A stretch of DNA of 60,704 bases from Azospirillum sp. B506 (GTDB lineage: Bacteria; Pseudomonadota; Alphaproteobacteria; Azospirillales; Azospirillaceae). The DNA lies in assembly GCF_000333595.1 (NCBI RefSeq), contig NZ_BADK01000137.1, positions 1-60,704 of the forward strand, written 5' to 3'. The position numbers were made by a program, and so were the translations under genes. The first letter of the stretch is position 1. Each line of letters starts with the position of its first letter. The notes under the pieces are model-generated. The model did no database searches and was not told the DNA's origin. It saw only the letters and a list, made by a program, of their open reading frames with translations. This document shows positions 44,556 through 54,170 of this stretch, one piece after another.

Positions 44556-46232
44556 ATGACGATCAGGGCTTTGTCTCTTGCGGGAAAGACTGCTCTTCTG
44601 TGCAGTAGCGGCTTGCTATTGCTTGTATTTTCTACATTCGGAGTCAATGAGCTTCTGTTGACCGGCTATGCCGAGCGCATGGCGATGGAGCGGCAGGAGA
44701 CCAACATGCGTGTTGCCTGGGATGTGCTGAACCAGTATGGGCAGGCGTTCGACGTGCGCGACGGCAAGCTTTATGCCGGCGACCGCGCCCTGAACGACGT
44801 CTTCGAGCCGGTGGACCGGGTCAAGCGGCTGGTCGGCGGCACCGCGACCCTGTTCATGGGCGACCGCCGTGTCGCCACCAATGTGCTGAAACCGGACGGC
44901 AGCCGCGCGGTCGGCACGACGCTGGCCAAGGGACCGGTCTATGATGCGGTGCTGACGCGCGGCGTGCCGTATCGCGGGCAGGCCGACATTCTCGGGACGA
45001 CCTTCTACACCGCCTACGACCCGATCAAGGCACCGGACGGGCGTGTCGTCGGCATCCTCTATGTCGGCGTCGCGAAGGCGGAGTTCTTCGCGGCGATCCG
45101 CGACACCCAGGCGATGATCGCGGTCATCAGTGCGGTCGTGACGCTGCTGGTCGCCGCCGTTTGCCTGCTGCTGGCGCGGCGCATGTTCCGGCCGCTGTCC
45201 GACATCCGCAACGCGATGGAGGCGTTGGCGCGCGGCAACCTGTCGGTCGCCGTCCCGGCGCTGGGCCGCAGGGACGAGATCGGCGGCATGGCCAAGGCGC
45301 TCGGCGTGTTCAAGGACAATGCGCTGGAGGTTGCCCAGCTGCACGAGGCCCAGGCGGCGGAGCGCACCCGGTCGATGCAGGAACGCCGCGCGGCGATGGA
45401 GGAGGTGGCGCAGTCCTTCGAAGGATCGCTGCTGGGTGTTGTCGGCGTGCTGAGCGCCACCACGACCCAGTTGCAGGCCAATGCGCAGCGCCTGCACGAC
45501 ATCGCGGAAAACGGCAGTGTCCGTGCCCACACCGTCAGCACCGCCGCGGGCGAGGCGAGCGACGACGTGCGCGTCGTTGCCGCTGCGGCGGAGGAGTTGA
45601 GCGGCTCGATCGGCGACGTCGGCCGGCAGGTGGAGGACTCCGCCCGCATGGTCCGCAGCGCGGTGGAGGAGGTGACAGCCACCAACCGGACGATGGACGG
45701 GCTGGCCGCCGCCGCCGGCAGGATCGGCGAGGTGGTGACCCTGATCCAGTCGATCGCCGGCCAGACCAATCTGCTGGCGCTGAACGCCACCATCGAGGCG
45801 GCGCGGGCTGGCGAGGCCGGCAAGGGCTTTGCCGTCGTGGCGGGCGAGGTGAAGGCACTTGCCAATCAGACCGCGCGTGCCACCGACGACATCGCCCGGC
45901 AGGTGGCGGAAATCCAGACAGTGACCGGCCATGCGGTCGACGCCATCGAGGGGATCGGCCGCAAGGTGATGTCGGTCAGCGACCTGGTCGGCCGCATTGC
46001 CGTCTCCGCCGACCGCCAGAGCGCCACCACCGCCGATATCGCCCAGTCGGTGCAGCGTGCCGCCGACCGCACGGCGGAGGTGACCCACAACATCGAGGAG
46101 GTCTCGCAGTCCGCACACGAGACCGGAACGATGGCCTCGGAGGTCCGTGCCGCCGCCGCCGACCTCGGTCGGCAGGCGCTATCCCTGCGCGATCAGGCGG
46201 AGGAGTTCCTCCGCCATGTTCGGACGGCCTGA
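44556..46232 (+). CDS. Methyl-accepting chemotaxis protein with Cache_3-type sensor
   Basis: A 558-aa chemoreceptor. TM1 lies at about residues 10-35. A periplasmic Cache_3/Cache_2-like domain spans about 36-190 ([45 protein letters not shown]). TM2 lies at about 195-218, followed by HAMP and the cytoplasmic signalling domain with [20 protein letters not shown]. The ATG at 44556 follows a GGGGG tract. In-frame codons upstream to 44475 are possible but polar and without a site. Cache_3 domains of this kind usually bind carboxylates. It follows the phosphorelay operon but is separated by 400 bases. Confidence 0.92.
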   Translation: MTIRALSLAGKTALLCSSGLLLLVFSTFGVNELLLTGYAERMAMERQETNMRVAWDVLNQYGQAFDVRDGKLYAGDRALNDVFEPVDRVKRLVGGTATLFMGDRRVATNVLKPDGSRAVGTTLAKGPVYDAVLTRGVPYRGQADILGTTFYTAYDPIKAPDGRVVGILYVGVAKAEFFAAIRDTQAMIAVISAVVTLLVAAVCLLLARRMFRPLSDIRNAMEALARGNLSVAVPALGRRDEIGGMAKALGVFKDNALEVAQLHEAQAAERTRSMQERRAAMEEVAQSFEGSLLGVVGVLSATTTQLQANAQRLHDIAENGSVRAHTVSTAAGEASDDVRVVAAAAEELSGSIGDVGRQVEDSARMVRSAVEEVTATNRTMDGLAAAAGRIGEVVTLIQSIAGQTNLLALNATIEAARAGEAGKGFAVVAGEVKALANQTARATDDIARQVAEIQTVTGHAVDAIEGIGRKVMSVSDLVGRIAVSADRQSATTADIAQSVQRAADRTAEVTHNIEEVSQSAHETGTMASEVRAAAADLGRQALSLRDQAEEFLRHVRTA

Positions 46233-46263
46233 TGGGGGAGAAGGAGGCGCAGCGGCTCCGGCG

Positions 46264-46698
46264 TTACTTGAAGGCCAGCAGGATGACGCCGGCGGCGATC
46301 AGCACGACGCCCAGCCAGTTCGGCCCCGACAGTTTCTCGCCCAGGAACAGGACGCCGAACAGCGCGACCAGCACGACGCTGAGCTTGTCGACCGGTGCCA
46401 CCTGCGACGCCGATCCCAGTTTCAGGGCGCGGAAATAGCACAGCCACGACGCCCCGGTGGCGAGGCCGGACAGGATGAGGAACAGCCATGTCCGGCCCGA
46501 CACCGCCGATGGCGACAGCGACTGGCCCGACGCGACGACGATGCCGATCAGCATCGCGAAAATGACGGCCGTCCGGATCAACGTCGCCATGTCGGAACCG
46601 ACACCCTCGACGCCGACCTTGGCGAAGATGGCGGTCAGTGCCGCGAATCCCGCCGACAGCAGCGCCCACAGCAACCAGGACGGCAGGCCACCGGTCAT
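46264..46698 (-). CDS. Small EamA-domain membrane protein (half-size DMT)
   Basis: A 144-aa membrane protein with 5 hydrophobic segments and one EamA repeat, where full transporters have two. It ends FLGEKLSGPNWLGVVLIAAGVILLAFK, the typical EamA C-terminal pattern. Such short forms work as dimers. The N-terminus (MTGGLPSWLLWALLSAGFAALTAI region) contains the first membrane segment. It is convergent with the chemoreceptor. The substrate is unknown. Confidence 0.87.
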   Translation of the reverse strand: MTGGLPSWLLWALLSAGFAALTAIFAKVGVEGVGSDMATLIRTAVIFAMLIGIVVASGQSLSPSAVSGRTWLFLILSGLATGASWLCYFRALKLGSASQVAPVDKLSVVLVALFGVLFLGEKLSGPNWLGVVLIAAGVILLAFK

Positions 46699-46794
46699 TC
46701 TCTGGGTTCCTTCCGCGTTTCGATGCCTGGATAAGGCTGCAGAAAGGATCCGGCCGTCAAGGGTGCGGCCAAGGACGGCGGCCGCTCATCCGGT

Positions 46795-47478
46795 TCAGTC
46801 ATCCCAGGGCTTCGGATCGGGGCGGGTGTCGGGCGGCAGCAGGTCGTTGGTGTCCCAGCTCAGCATCAGCAAAAGCACCCATTCAGCCCGGTTGGAGAAA
46901 CCGTATTGCGGGCCGCTGGACGATACCAGCGTGCCGGAGGTCCTGTCGTAGGCGGTGGCGGCGATCTTGGCGACTCCCTGCGTCAGTTCCTTCTTGAACA
47001 GCGAGATCTCTGGCGTGGAGGAGGTGCCGCTGACCGGCATCGGAATGTCGATGCTGGGAATGCCGAGCAGCGAGCTTTCGCTGTCCACCGACAGGGCGCC
47101 GACCCGCAGTTCCACGATGGTGGCCGCCTTGTCGCGGGTCTCGGCCATGGCGGCCCCGTGGCGCAGCAGGGCGTCGCGCACGGCGGACACGGCATATTTG
47201 GTGTCATACCCCTCGACCCCGGCCGCATCGACATAGACGCTTCCCTTCACCGCCAGCCGCCCGGCCAGACGCTCCGCCGCCTGGTCGGCCGCGGTGGAGA
47301 TCAACAGCTGTTCGGTGGCGGAACGGGCCGGGGTGGTGACGTGGGCGGTCGAGCATCCGGCCAGTCCAGCCGCGGTGCTGGCGAGTAAAGCGGCGATCAC
47401 GGTCCGGTAAATCCGGCTCCGCAGCGCAATTGCCGTCGGTCGCGGCCTGTAGAATGAGATGTTCCGTCCGACGAACAT
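46795..47478 (-). CDS. Hypothetical lipoprotein (DUF6655-like)
   Basis: A 227-aa predicted lipoprotein. A basic N-terminus precedes a hydrophobic stretch and the lipobox LAGC (about residues 39-42), so the mature protein would be membrane-anchored. The body has alternating charged and hydrophobic segments (QLLISTAADQAAERLAG, VELRVGALSVDSESSLLGIP, FKKELTQGVAKIAATAYDR). It resembles the DUF6655 group by memory, with no known function. The frame is open further upstream, but ATG 47478 follows GGGAAG at a suitable distance. Confidence 0.75.
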   Translation of the reverse strand: MFVGRNISFYRPRPTAIALRSRIYRTVIAALLASTAAGLAGCSTAHVTTPARSATEQLLISTAADQAAERLAGRLAVKGSVYVDAAGVEGYDTKYAVSAVRDALLRHGAAMAETRDKAATIVELRVGALSVDSESSLLGIPSIDIPMPVSGTSSTPEISLFKKELTQGVAKIAATAYDRTSGTLVSSSGPQYGFSNRAEWVLLLMLSWDTNDLLPPDTRPDPKPWDD

Positions 47479-47673
47479 TATCCGCTTCCCTGACTTCCAC
47501 CATCGATAGGCGCGGCGCTGTTGTGCCGCGATCTGACGGAGGGCGATCAAGGACGATGGAGGGCGGTCCGGTCAACGGCGCAAATGTCGAGGTCGGATGC
47601 CGACCGGAAGGGGGAGGGGAGGGTCGGGGCAGAGCGAACGCCCTCCCGCTCCGGCAGCGGATCAGCCGGCGGA

Positions 47674-48786
47674 TCAGTAGGTGTAGAACATCTTCTGGAT
47701 GGCCTTGGTGTCGGTCGTCCGGGTCAGCGCCAGCATCAGCAGGATGCGGGCCTTCTGCGGGTTGAGGGTGTCGCTGGCGACGAAGTCCAGCTCGTCGTCA
47801 TTGGCCTCGCCGTTTCGGGCGACGATGCCGTTGCCGACACGGGACGAGCGGACGATCACCACCCCCTGCTTGCGGGCGTCGACCAGGCCGGGCTTCATCG
47901 CGTTGGACAGGCTGCCGTCGCCGACGCCGGCATGGATGATGCCCTTGGCCCCCGCCTTCACCAGGGCGTCGAGCGCCGTGCGGTTGTTGTTGGCATAGCC
48001 ATAGACGATGTCCACCTGCGGCAGGCTGTCGAGATTGGAGATGTCGAACTCCGCCTCCGCGGTGTGCTTGCGCACGACCTGCCGGTAGAAGTGCGCCTTG
48101 TTGTCCTGCATGTAGCCGAGGAAGCCCAGTTCCGGCGTGCGGAAGGTGTCGGCGGTCGAGGTGTTGGTCTTGGTCACGTCGCGGCCGGCGTTGATCTGGT
48201 CGTTCAGCGAGACCAGCACGCCCTTGCCGACGGCGTCCTTGGAGCCGGCCAGCGTCACCGCGTTGTAGAGGTTGACCGGGCCGTCGGCGCTGATGGCGGT
48301 GGACGGGCGCATGGCGCCGACGATCACCACCGGCTTGGTGCTCTTGACCGTCAGGTTCAGGAAATAGGCGGTTTCCTCGATGGTGTCGGTGCCGTGGGTG
48401 ATGACGATGCCGTCGACGTCCTTCTGCGCCAGCAGTTCGTTGACCCGCTTGGCCAGCTTCAGCCAATGCTCGTTGGTCATGTTCTCGCTGGCGATCTGGA
48501 AGACCTGCTCGCCCTTGACGTTGGCGACCTTCTTCAGCTCCGGCACCGCTTCAATCAGCTTGTCGACTCCGACCTTGGCAGCGGTGTAGCCGACGGTGGT
48601 GGTGCTGGTGGCGCCGGTGCCGGCGATGGTGCCGCCGGTTGCCAGGATGGTCACGTTCGGCAACCCGTCATCGGCAGTGGCGGTGGCGGCGGTGGCGGCG
48701 TGGGTAGCGGCTCCGGTCATCAGCAGCGCGGCGAGCCCGGCGGCGACCGCGGTGCGGGCCATTGAGTGGGCGGTGGTCTTCAGCAC
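47674..48786 (-). CDS. ansB: Periplasmic type II L-asparaginase
   Basis: It hydrolyses L-asparagine (and often glutamine) to aspartate and ammonia in the periplasm. The 370-aa precursor has a signal peptide (to about residue 34). The two catalytic triad/diad motifs are present: TGGTIAG (T50 and following) and THGTDTIEET (T133-D134), with the lysine of TVKSTKPVV. GTG 48786 follows GGGAGAGG by about 6 bases, which decides the start; the next in-frame ATG is 48762. It is a single-gene unit. Confidence 0.94.
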   Translation of the reverse strand: MLKTTAHSMARTAVAAGLAALLMTGAATHAATAATATADDGLPNVTILATGGTIAGTGATSTTTVGYTAAKVGVDKLIEAVPELKKVANVKGEQVFQIASENMTNEHWLKLAKRVNELLAQKDVDGIVITHGTDTIEETAYFLNLTVKSTKPVVIVGAMRPSTAISADGPVNLYNAVTLAGSKDAVGKGVLVSLNDQINAGRDVTKTNTSTADTFRTPELGFLGYMQDNKAHFYRQVVRKHTAEAEFDISNLDSLPQVDIVYGYANNNRTALDALVKAGAKGIIHAGVGDGSLSNAMKPGLVDARKQGVVIVRSSRVGNGIVARNGEANDDELDFVASDTLNPQKARILLMLALTRTTDTKAIQKMFYTY

Positions 48787-49006
48787 GGCGTTCCTCTCCC
48801 AGTGCGATTTTCTTGGCCGGCCCGTGCCAGCCCTTGGGAGTGCGCAGTCTGACCAATGCCATTGAATGTCATTGGTTAGCGTCATGAACAGTTTGCGCAA
48901 CACATGTGAACGGCCGTTCGCAATCAGGCACCGGGACGGGAGACGATGCCGGTCCTCCAGATCTCCCGGCTGTTCCAGTCTCCCGCCCGTTGGCCTGCCG
49001 CGTGGC

Positions 49007-49837
49007 TCAGCCCTGGTTGGTGAAGTCTGTGCCGCGGGTCACCGTTTCCCAGGCGTCGATTTCCGCGATCACGGCATCGAGCTTGGCACGGGCGCGGCCG
49101 AGGGCGTCGGACCCCAGCAGAAGATGGAGCGGCGGGGTGTCGGACCGGACGGCGGTCAGGATGGCCTGCGCCGCGCGGTCCGGATCGCCGAGCTGGCGGC
49201 CGGCCATGCCGTCGAAGGCGGACGACATCCGCCCGACGCTGTCGGCGTAGGCCGCGTCTTCGGCAGCACTCTTGCGGATCGAATGGGTGGACAGGAAGTC
49301 GGTGCGGAAGGCACCGGGCGCCACCGCCGTCACCTTGATGCCGAACGGGCCGATCTCCTGCGCAAGGCTGGAGGACAGTCCTTCCAGGGCGTGTTTGGCT
49401 GCGGCGTAGAGACCGGAACCGGCGCCGGGCGCCCGTCCGGCGATGGAGGTGATGTTGACGATGTGGCCGGTCCGTTGGGCGCGCAGGCGGGGCAGGGCGG
49501 CCCGGATGATGCGGAAGGGGGCGAACACGTCGACCGCGAACAATCGGGCGACCTCCTCGTCGCTCGCCGCTTCGACCGCCCCCAGCAGGCCGTAGCCCGC
49601 ATTGTTGACGATCACGTCGATGCTGCTGGCAAGAGCGAAGGCCTCGCCGACGGCAGCCTCGGCCGCATCGCCGTCGGCAAGATCGACGGTGAGGACATGC
49701 AGGGTGCCGCGTCCAGCGGGGAGGTCAGGTTTGCCGGTGCGGACGGTGCCGATGACGGTATCGCCCTCGGCAAGGGCCGCCTTGGCAAGCGCCAGTCCGA
49801 GGCCGCGCGAGATGCCGGTGATGAACCATGTGGTCAT
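49007..49837 (-). CDS. Short-chain dehydrogenase/reductase
   Basis: A 276-aa classical SDR. The cofactor motif is TGISRGLG (7-14), with NNAG, an active-site serine in NITSIAG and YAAAK (Tyr-xxx-Lys). An acidic residue at the end of beta-2 is not obvious and TVRTGKP suggests NADP(H). It is divergent from a LysR regulator with about 107 bases between them, the usual layout for regulation by that regulator. The substrate is unknown. Confidence 0.92.
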   Translation of the reverse strand: MTTWFITGISRGLGLALAKAALAEGDTVIGTVRTGKPDLPAGRGTLHVLTVDLADGDAAEAAVGEAFALASSIDVIVNNAGYGLLGAVEAASDEEVARLFAVDVFAPFRIIRAALPRLRAQRTGHIVNITSIAGRAPGAGSGLYAAAKHALEGLSSSLAQEIGPFGIKVTAVAPGAFRTDFLSTHSIRKSAAEDAAYADSVGRMSSAFDGMAGRQLGDPDRAAQAILTAVRSDTPPLHLLLGSDALGRARAKLDAVIAEIDAWETVTRGTDFTNQG

Positions 49838-49944
49838 GGGAAGTCTCCTTTCGCGACCAGAGATATATCCCGTGATCTGTTTACAGAATGTCCGGATTCC
49901 TGATCAGACTTGTAAGCTAGACTGAAGAATGCTCTTCTTGACCC

Positions 49945-50907
49945 ATGGATCCCATGCTCTCCGGCAGCGACTACAACCAGCTTCGCGCGTTCCTCGCCGT
50001 CGGCGAGACGCTGAGCTTCAGCCGGGCGGCGGAACGGTTGGGCGTTTCCCCTTCGGCGCTCAGCCAACTGGTGCGCGGGTTCGAGGAGCGGGTGGGGGTG
50101 CGGCTGCTCAACCGGACCACGCGAAGCGTCGCGCTGACGGACGCCGGTGAGAACCTGTTCCGTCGCGTGCAGCCGGCCGTCTCCGAATTGGGCGACGCCA
50201 TCGGGCAGGTGCGCCAGTATCGCGACCGCCCGTCCGGCATCGTGCGCGTCCACAGCTTCCGCGCGGCGGCAGAGCGCTACATCGAGCCGATGCTGGTGGA
50301 CTTCGCGCGGGACTTTCCGGATGTGGTGCTGGACATCACGTTGGATGATGCGGTGGTGGATCTGGTGGCCGGCGGCTTCGATGCGGCCATCCGGATCGGC
50401 GAAGTGATCGACCGCGACATGGTTGCCGTGCGCCTCGGTCCGGACCTGCGGCAGATCGCCGTGGCATCGCCCGATTATCTCGATCACCATGGCCGGCCGG
50501 CGCATCCGCGCGATCTGGTCGATCATCGTTGCATCCGCTGGCGCTGGCCGGGCCATGTGATGCCCTATGCCTGGGAGTTCTTCGGGAACGGATCCTGGTT
50601 CGAGGTCGCGGTCGACGGGCCGCTGATCTTCAACGACAAGGACATGGCATTGCGCGCGACCCTGCAGGGAATCGGGATCGGCTTCTGTGTCGAGGATGCG
50701 GTGGCCGGGCATATCGCGGCGGGAAGGCTGGTTCCGTTGCTGGAGGACTGGTCCGCCGCCTTTCCCGGCCGGTTCCTGTGCTATCCGCGCCAGAGACAGA
50801 TGGCCCCGGCCCTGCGGGTCTTCATTGACGCGGTCCGCGCAGCCGCTGCCAGGGCGGGCGACGAAATGGATGTCCGGCCGGAGCAGGAGGCACGTCGCCG
50901 TCCTTGA
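49945..50907 (+). CDS. LysR-family transcriptional regulator
   Basis: A 320-aa LTTR with an HTH at about residues 20-60 (SFSRAAERLGVSPSALSQLVRGFEERVGVRLLNRTTRSV) and a substrate-binding domain of the CrgA type (GIVRVHSF, GFDAAIRIGEVIDRDMVAVRLG). It probably controls the divergent SDR gene. The start may be the fourth codon (49954). The C-terminus ends in a basic tail. Confidence 0.92.
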   Translation: MDPMLSGSDYNQLRAFLAVGETLSFSRAAERLGVSPSALSQLVRGFEERVGVRLLNRTTRSVALTDAGENLFRRVQPAVSELGDAIGQVRQYRDRPSGIVRVHSFRAAAERYIEPMLVDFARDFPDVVLDITLDDAVVDLVAGGFDAAIRIGEVIDRDMVAVRLGPDLRQIAVASPDYLDHHGRPAHPRDLVDHRCIRWRWPGHVMPYAWEFFGNGSWFEVAVDGPLIFNDKDMALRATLQGIGIGFCVEDAVAGHIAAGRLVPLLEDWSAAFPGRFLCYPRQRQMAPALRVFIDAVRAAAARAGDEMDVRPEQEARRRP

Positions 50908-50967
50908 AACCCGCGGCGTTGCCTGGGCAGAGTGGTCATAACACTTTCGATCCGAAGGAAGATTGCC

Positions 50968-52623
50968 GTGAACACCCTGGGACGGACCGTCGCGCTCGCC
51001 CTGTCGCTTTTCGTCTGGATGGCCGGCCCGGGCGAGGCCGCGGCGGAAAAGCGTGTGGCGCTGGTGTTGGGCAACAGCACCTACCAGTACGCGCCACGGC
51101 TGCCCAACCCCACCAACGATGCCAAGGCGATGGCGGATTCCCTGCGCGCCGCCGGGTTCGAGCTGATCGGAGGAGCCCCGCAGCTGGATCTGGACCGCGC
51201 GGCCACCGAACGGGTAATCCGCAGCTTCGGCGCCAAGCTGGCGGGGGCCGATGTCGGGCTGTTCTTCTATGCCGGGCATGGCATGCAGGCCCGGGGCACC
51301 AATTATCTGCTGCCGGTTTCCGCCAATCTGGAGAAGGAGGCCGATGTCCGGTACGAGCTGATCGATGTCGCCAGTGTGCTGGACGAGATGGCGCTGGCGG
51401 AAAGCCGGCTGAACATCGTCATCCTCGACGCCTGCCGCAACAATCCGTTCGGTGGGCGCGGGATGCGCGCGGCCTCTCCCGGTCTGGCGCAGATGCAGGC
51501 GCCGGCTGGTACCATCATCGCCTATGCGACCCAGCCGGGCGCGGTGGCGGCCGATGGCGCCGGTTCCAACAGCCCCTATACCGAAGCGCTGTCGAAGGCC
51601 ATGCTGAAGCCGGGCGAAACGGTGTTCGATGTCTTCAACGATGTCGGCATCGCGGTGAAGCGCAATTCCGGCGGTGTCCAGCAGCCCTGGGTGTCGGCCT
51701 CTCCCATCGAGGGGCGCTTCTATTTCCTGGGTCCGACCACGGTGGTGACGACGCCCCCGGCCGACGCGGCGACCGCTGCGGGTGCCGGTGCCGACAAGGA
51801 GACGCTGTTCTGGGACAGCATCAAGGGCAGTTCCAACCGTGGCCTGTTCGAGGCTTATCTGAAGCAGTTCCCGCAGGGCACCTTCACCCCCATCGCCGAG
51901 GCGCGGATCGCCGAACTGGGCGGGGCGGCGCCTTCGGAGCGGGCGCCCGTTTCGGTCGCGGCCCTTGCCGTTCCGCCGGTCCCGGCTCCGGCCCCGGTTC
52001 CAAAGCCGATCCCGGCCCCCGGCGCGACCCCGGCACCGGCCGCTCCGCCGGCCCGGCCGCTGACTGTGTCGGCCATCCCCTATCTCAACGCCAAGGCTCG
52101 CGAGGCGCTGGCGATCTATCCGGGATTGCCGTCGCCCAAGGCGCTGGCGATCTCGGCCAAGGGCAACTACGCCTATTTCTCCAACAAGTCGAACAGCCGG
52201 ACCGAGGACGACGTCAAGCGCAGTGCCCTGCAATATTGCCAGTACCGTGCGGAAGAACCCTGCACCCTCTATGCGGTGGGCGACGAGGTGGTGATGCCCC
52301 CCAAAGGGTTCGTGCCGATGCCGGTCGAGATTGTCGGGAGCGGCCGCTTCGATCCGGCGAGCGTACCCTTCGTCAGCGACCACACCCGCAAGGTCGGCAT
52401 GGTGAACTACCAGCGCAATCCCGGCCACAAGGCGCTGGCCGTGACCCTGGCCGGCCGCTGGGCCACAGTCTGGGATCGCGACAGCGAGGAGGAGGCGAAG
52501 ACGGCGGCGCTGGAGCGGTGCGGACAATCCGGCGGCAGCCAGGAGTGCATGCTCTACGCCGTCGGAGACCGGATCGTCTTCGAGGAGGTTCCGGACGAGG
52601 AGGAAGACGAGGAGGAGGAGTGA
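50968..52623 (+). CDS. Secreted caspase-family (C14) protein with Pro-rich linker and duplicated C-terminal cassette
   Basis: A 551-aa exported protein. A signal peptide (about 1-26, ending GEAAA) precedes a p20 caspase-like domain with catalytic H104 (YAGHGMQ) and C156 (LDACRNNPF). A Pro/Ala-rich linker covers about residues 335-365. Two related cassettes follow (about 392-443 and 489-540), each with two cysteines and ending in LYAVGD. The tail is strongly acidic (DEEEDEEEE). GTG 50968 follows AAGGAAG by about 6 bases; the frame opens upstream without a better site. It is probably a periplasmic metacaspase-like protease; its targets and the cassette function are unknown. Confidence 0.87.
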   Translation: MNTLGRTVALALSLFVWMAGPGEAAAEKRVALVLGNSTYQYAPRLPNPTNDAKAMADSLRAAGFELIGGAPQLDLDRAATERVIRSFGAKLAGADVGLFFYAGHGMQARGTNYLLPVSANLEKEADVRYELIDVASVLDEMALAESRLNIVILDACRNNPFGGRGMRAASPGLAQMQAPAGTIIAYATQPGAVAADGAGSNSPYTEALSKAMLKPGETVFDVFNDVGIAVKRNSGGVQQPWVSASPIEGRFYFLGPTTVVTTPPADAATAAGAGADKETLFWDSIKGSSNRGLFEAYLKQFPQGTFTPIAEARIAELGGAAPSERAPVSVAALAVPPVPAPAPVPKPIPAPGATPAPAAPPARPLTVSAIPYLNAKAREALAIYPGLPSPKALAISAKGNYAYFSNKSNSRTEDDVKRSALQYCQYRAEEPCTLYAVGDEVVMPPKGFVPMPVEIVGSGRFDPASVPFVSDHTRKVGMVNYQRNPGHKALAVTLAGRWATVWDRDSEEEAKTAALERCGQSGGSQECMLYAVGDRIVFEEVPDEEEDEEEE

Positions 52624-52735
52624 CCGACACTGGCGGAATGGCGCTCCCCGGACCGCCGCACCGCACTGTCTCTGGTGGTTTGCCTCGTCATGCCGGACAC
52701 TGAGCATCAGTCGAAGATTGACCGGGACTGATGGG

Positions 52736-53821
52736 ATGAGCGGATGGCCGAGCGTGCTGGTGGCTTGGATGGCGCGGAGCCGGTCGAGACTGGTGCACGC
52801 CCTGCGGATGACCACCTCCAGCCTCGCGACCTTCGCGCTGGCGGATGTGCTGGACTTGCCGCAGGGTTTTTGGGCGGTGATCACGGCGCTGATCGTCACC
52901 CAAAGCAATGTCGGGGGATCGCTGAAGGCGGCGCTCGACCGCTTCGTCGGATCGTTGGTCGGCGTGGTTTATGGCGGGGTGATCGCCATTCTGATCCCGC
53001 ACACGGACGGTCTGGCGCGTGCGGCGGCACTGCTGGCGGCAGTGGCGCCTTTGTCCTACCTCGCCGCCCTGTCGGCCGGTTTCCGCATCGCTCCGATCAC
53101 CGCGATCATCGTGCTGCTCGGCACGTCCGGGGCCAGTCTCGGCCCGCTCAGCTTTGCCACCGACCGCATGCTGGAGGTCGGGCTCGGCTGTGTTGTCGGC
53201 ATCGTTGTCTCGCTTCTGGTGGCGCCGGCCCGTGCCTCGAGGTCCGTGCTGGACACGGCGGCGGAGGCGGCGCGGCTGATGGCCGAACAGCTCGACACGC
53301 TGGCAGCCACCGATGACGCCTCGCAGGCCGTCATGAGCCGGCTGGTGGTGCGGACCCGGCAAGCCCTCAACCGGCTGGAGACCCTGGTGGGGGAGGCGGC
53401 GCGGGAGCGGCACAGCCGACTGGCCGACCTGCCCGATCCCGATCCGCTGCTGCGCACCCTGATGCGGCTGCGGCACGATGTGGTGATGCTGCGCCGCGCG
53501 GTGGGGGAGCCGCGGCAGGACCTGCCGGACCGAGCGATCTGTCCCGACTGGACACCGGTCGCCGCGGCGGGGGCTGCCACCCTGCGCGGTCTGGCCGACG
53601 CGCTGGCTGGCGGAAAGCCTCCCGACCGTTCCACCGCGCTTGCCGATGCGCTGGCGGCCTACCGCAGCAGCATCGACCGCACGCGGGCCGAACGGCGGAC
53701 GCGCGACATGCCGACCGACTGGCTGTGGCGGATGTTCGGCACCGGTTTCGCGCTGGAGCAGTTCCGCCGCAACCTGGACGACCTCGTCGAACGGACCGCC
53801 GATTTCGCTGCCCATGGTTAG
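52736..53821 (+). CDS. FUSC-family membrane protein (aromatic acid exporter-like)
   Basis: A 361-aa protein. About six hydrophobic segments at residues 20-165 (FWAVITALIVTQSNVGGSLKAALDRFVGSLVGVV and LSYLAALSAGFRIAPITAIIVLL regions) match the N-terminal half of FUSC/AaeB-type exporters. The rest is a cytoplasmic helical domain. The full AaeB architecture has a second membrane half, which is absent here. The ATG at 52736 is chosen as the first in-frame ATG; a TTG at 52718 is the only upstream option. The ribosome-binding site is weak. Confidence 0.82.
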   Translation: MSGWPSVLVAWMARSRSRLVHALRMTTSSLATFALADVLDLPQGFWAVITALIVTQSNVGGSLKAALDRFVGSLVGVVYGGVIAILIPHTDGLARAAALLAAVAPLSYLAALSAGFRIAPITAIIVLLGTSGASLGPLSFATDRMLEVGLGCVVGIVVSLLVAPARASRSVLDTAAEAARLMAEQLDTLAATDDASQAVMSRLVVRTRQALNRLETLVGEAARERHSRLADLPDPDPLLRTLMRLRHDVVMLRRAVGEPRQDLPDRAICPDWTPVAAAGAATLRGLADALAGGKPPDRSTALADALAAYRSSIDRTRAERRTRDMPTDWLWRMFGTGFALEQFRRNLDDLVERTADFAAHG

Positions 53822-53842
53822 GTGCGCTGAGAAACGACGAAA

Positions 53843-53869
53843 GGGCCGGCACCGCGAGGATGCCGGCCC
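53843..53869. terminator. Hairpin between convergent genes
   Basis: GGGCCGGCA and TGCCGGCCC form a perfect 9-bp stem with a 9-base loop in the gap between the FUSC gene and the small minus-strand gene. On the minus strand it is followed by TTTCGTCGTTT, a weak U-rich tail, so it fits a terminator for the minus-strand transcript. It may act in both directions. Confidence 0.6.
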
Positions 53870-53890
53870 GGGCCGTTCGCAACTGTACTG

Positions 53891-54136
53891 TCAGCGGTCG
53901 CCCAGATCGTGTTCGATCTCGGTTACCAGCCGCTCGGCGCAGTGCAACGCCCGCTGGCGGTCGTCGTCGCTCATCCCCTGCATGGGGTCGGACTGGGCCG
54001 GGAAGGACTCCGACCGGCAGAGCCGGCGGCCCGAAGCGCAGACCATCACTTCGTAGTGGCGGCTGTCCTCGTTGAACAGGCACTCGGACTCGAAACCTTT
54101 GGCGTCGGTTTCGGCCCACATGATCGTCTTGCTCAT
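53891..54136 (-). CDS. Small hypothetical protein
   Basis: An 81-aa soluble acidic protein that I do not recognise. It starts MSKTIMWAETDAKGFESECLF and has four cysteines scattered through it. AGGAG lies 7 bases before ATG 54136, and the start falls 34 bases after the GAPDH stop on the same strand, so it may be co-transcribed with gap. Confidence that it is expressed comes from the good ribosome-binding site and the terminator-like hairpin just beyond its stop. Confidence 0.65.
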   Translation of the reverse strand: MSKTIMWAETDAKGFESECLFNEDSRHYEVMVCASGRRLCRSESFPAQSDPMQGMSDDDRQRALHCAERLVTEIEHDLGDR

Positions 54137-54170
54137 CGTCCGGCTCCTTCTGGTCTGGGTCGGGCTGATT

